Below, one piece after another: positions 5,693-6,172 of a stretch of DNA of 6,172 nt; the stretch's first letter is position 1; each line of letters begins with the position of its first letter. The notes below the pieces were generated by a model. It did no database searches. It was not told the origin of the DNA and was given only the letters and a program-made list of their open reading frames with translations. The DNA lies in NCBI GenBank assembly GCA_004298915.1, contig SCTE01000430.1:1-6172 (forward strand), in the 5' to 3' direction. Both the position numbers and the translations under genes were made by a program. This DNA is from Chloroflexota bacterium. GTDB lineage: Bacteria > Chloroflexota > Limnocylindria > Limnocylindrales > CSP1-4.

Positions 5693-6022
5693 CTACAGCC
5701 GCTCGAACCGCTCGACCGGCAACACGAAGACCGTCGCGCCGCCGACTTCGACCTCGAGTGGATAGGGCATGAAGAACTCACCCGGTTCCATGATCGGGGG
5801 CATCGGGTTCACGACCTGGGTCCGCGAGGTGCAGTTCTCGCGGATGATCCCGAGGATCTCCTCGACGTGGGCCTCGTCGACCCCGACGATCACGGTCGCG
5901 TTCGACTGCTTGAGGAACCCGCCCGACGACTGCAGGCGCGTGGCACGGTGGTCCTTTTCGAGCAGCGCGTTCACCAGGGCGCCGGCATCCTCGTTGTGGA
6001 CGATGGCCACGATGAGTTTCAT
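5693..6022 (-). CDS. darA: PII-like cyclic-di-AMP receptor (PstA/DarA family, DUF970)
   Basis: 109 residues, the family length. These small cytosolic trimeric PII-like proteins bind cyclic-di-AMP and are thought to pass the signal to an unknown partner through loop movements. Seen: the opening MKLIVAIVHNEDAGALVNAL, HRATRL (R26, T28), SSGGFLKQSNATVIVGVDE (F36, N41, G47), EILGIIRENC, the proline-rich loop NPMPPIMEPGEFF, and the terminal GGATVFVLPVERFE with F99. These positions coincide with ligand-contacting residues I recall from Staphylococcus aureus PstA, so binding is probably retained. The gene lies eight bases upstream of res in the same direction and is likely co-transcribed with it. Whether it controls the restriction system or is simply a chromosomal gene beside the island is unknown. 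The ATG at 6022 has no Shine-Dalgarno but is preceded by a well-placed TATACT, suggesting leaderless translation. Confidence 0.94.
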   Translation of the reverse strand: MKLIVAIVHNEDAGALVNALLEKDHRATRLQSSGGFLKQSNATVIVGVDEAHVEEILGIIRENCTSRTQVVNPMPPIMEPGEFFMPYPLEVEVGGATVFVLPVERFERL

Positions 6023-6058
6023 GCGTTCGAGTATAGGCGACGATTACTGGCGCAAGAT
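6023..6058 (-). promoter_or_regulatory. Leaderless-type promoter of the darA-res transcript
   Basis: On the minus strand TATACT (6030-6035) is a 5/6 match to TATAAT and ends seven bases before the ATG at 6022, so transcription would begin at or next to the start codon. There is no purine-rich ribosome binding site in the seven bases between. The -35 region is weak: ATCTTG (6053-6058) lies at 17-bp spacing. This is the best -10 element in the window and probably drives darA and res together. Confidence 0.55.
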
Positions 6059-6172
6059 CACCCCGGCTCCCGGATCGTCGTGTTGGCCCGACCAGCGCCG
6101 GCGACGACATGGCGACGCATCGGCTCTGACCGTCGCGCGGCTCGGGCGAAGGCCTGCGGTGTACGATGCGGC
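6059..6172. other. Edge segment without an assignable gene
   Basis: About 114 bp at the right edge. On the minus strand one frame is open from the edge to a TGA at 6058-6060 (about 37 residues ending RANTTIREPG), and a second is open to a TAA at about 6045. On the plus strand a frame is also open to the edge. None has a recognisable motif, so this may be the tail of an upstream minus-strand gene or intergenic DNA. No tRNA or hairpin-plus-T terminator was seen. Confidence 0.2.

Noticed and set aside
4941..5765. Long plus-strand open frame (274 codons) opposite the res 5' half
   Set aside because: Arginine/glycine-rich shadow of the GC-rich res gene; no family resemblance, and it lies wholly antisense to a gene with intact motifs.
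1..6172. CRISPR array, tRNA or rRNA gene
   Set aside because: No regularly spaced repeats of CRISPR size and no tRNA- or rRNA-like segments were seen on either strand.

Overview
The window is GC-rich, roughly two-thirds G+C by eye, and almost fully coding. A PstA/DarA-type cyclic-di-AMP receptor gene together with a type III-like restriction operon suggests a soil or freshwater Chloroflexota-like bacterium. This taxonomic guess is weak. Most genes lie on the minus strand, so the logical reading order is from right to left.

The minus-strand series runs as follows. A PII-like cyclic-di-AMP receptor (5693-6022) appears to start from a leaderless-type promoter. Eight bases after it comes an 879-residue type III Res-like helicase/endonuclease (3045-5684). 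After a 133-bp gap with repeats and probable promoter/operator DNA comes a two-gene toxin-antitoxin module: a MerR-HTH + DUF433 antitoxin (2282-2911) and a DUF5615 PIN-like toxin (1931-2275). The toxin stop codon overlaps, as ATGA, the start of a methyltransferase reading frame. That frame (1677-1934) keeps only the conserved N-terminal signature of a type III-like Mod protein and then turns into unrelated sequence, so it is a remnant.

Left of the remnant, two plus-strand genes lie 11 bases apart: a single-pass membrane protein of unknown function (683-1291) and a small helix-rich protein of unknown function (1303-1680). Beyond them, on the minus strand, a methyltransferase with intact N-terminal motifs, including DPPF, starts at 544 and runs off the left edge.

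The main oddity is that the two methyltransferase N-termini share a 74-bp direct repeat (447-520 and 1843-1916; 70/74 identical, including 44 perfect bases). It brackets the plus-strand pair. Both copies are in the methyltransferase frame, so recombination between them would remove 1396 bp and fuse the toxin-coupled start, with its strong ribosome binding site, to the full methyltransferase. The likely ancestral layout is Res - antitoxin - toxin - Mod in one direction. The plus-strand pair would then be a later insertion or replacement that supplied a second Mod 5' end.

Taken together this looks like a defence island: restriction-modification with an embedded addiction module, a possible nucleotide-second-messenger sensor at its head, and a membrane-protein gene pair of unknown role set into the Mod start. 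The family assignments are well supported by motifs. The idea that all the parts act as one system is inference.
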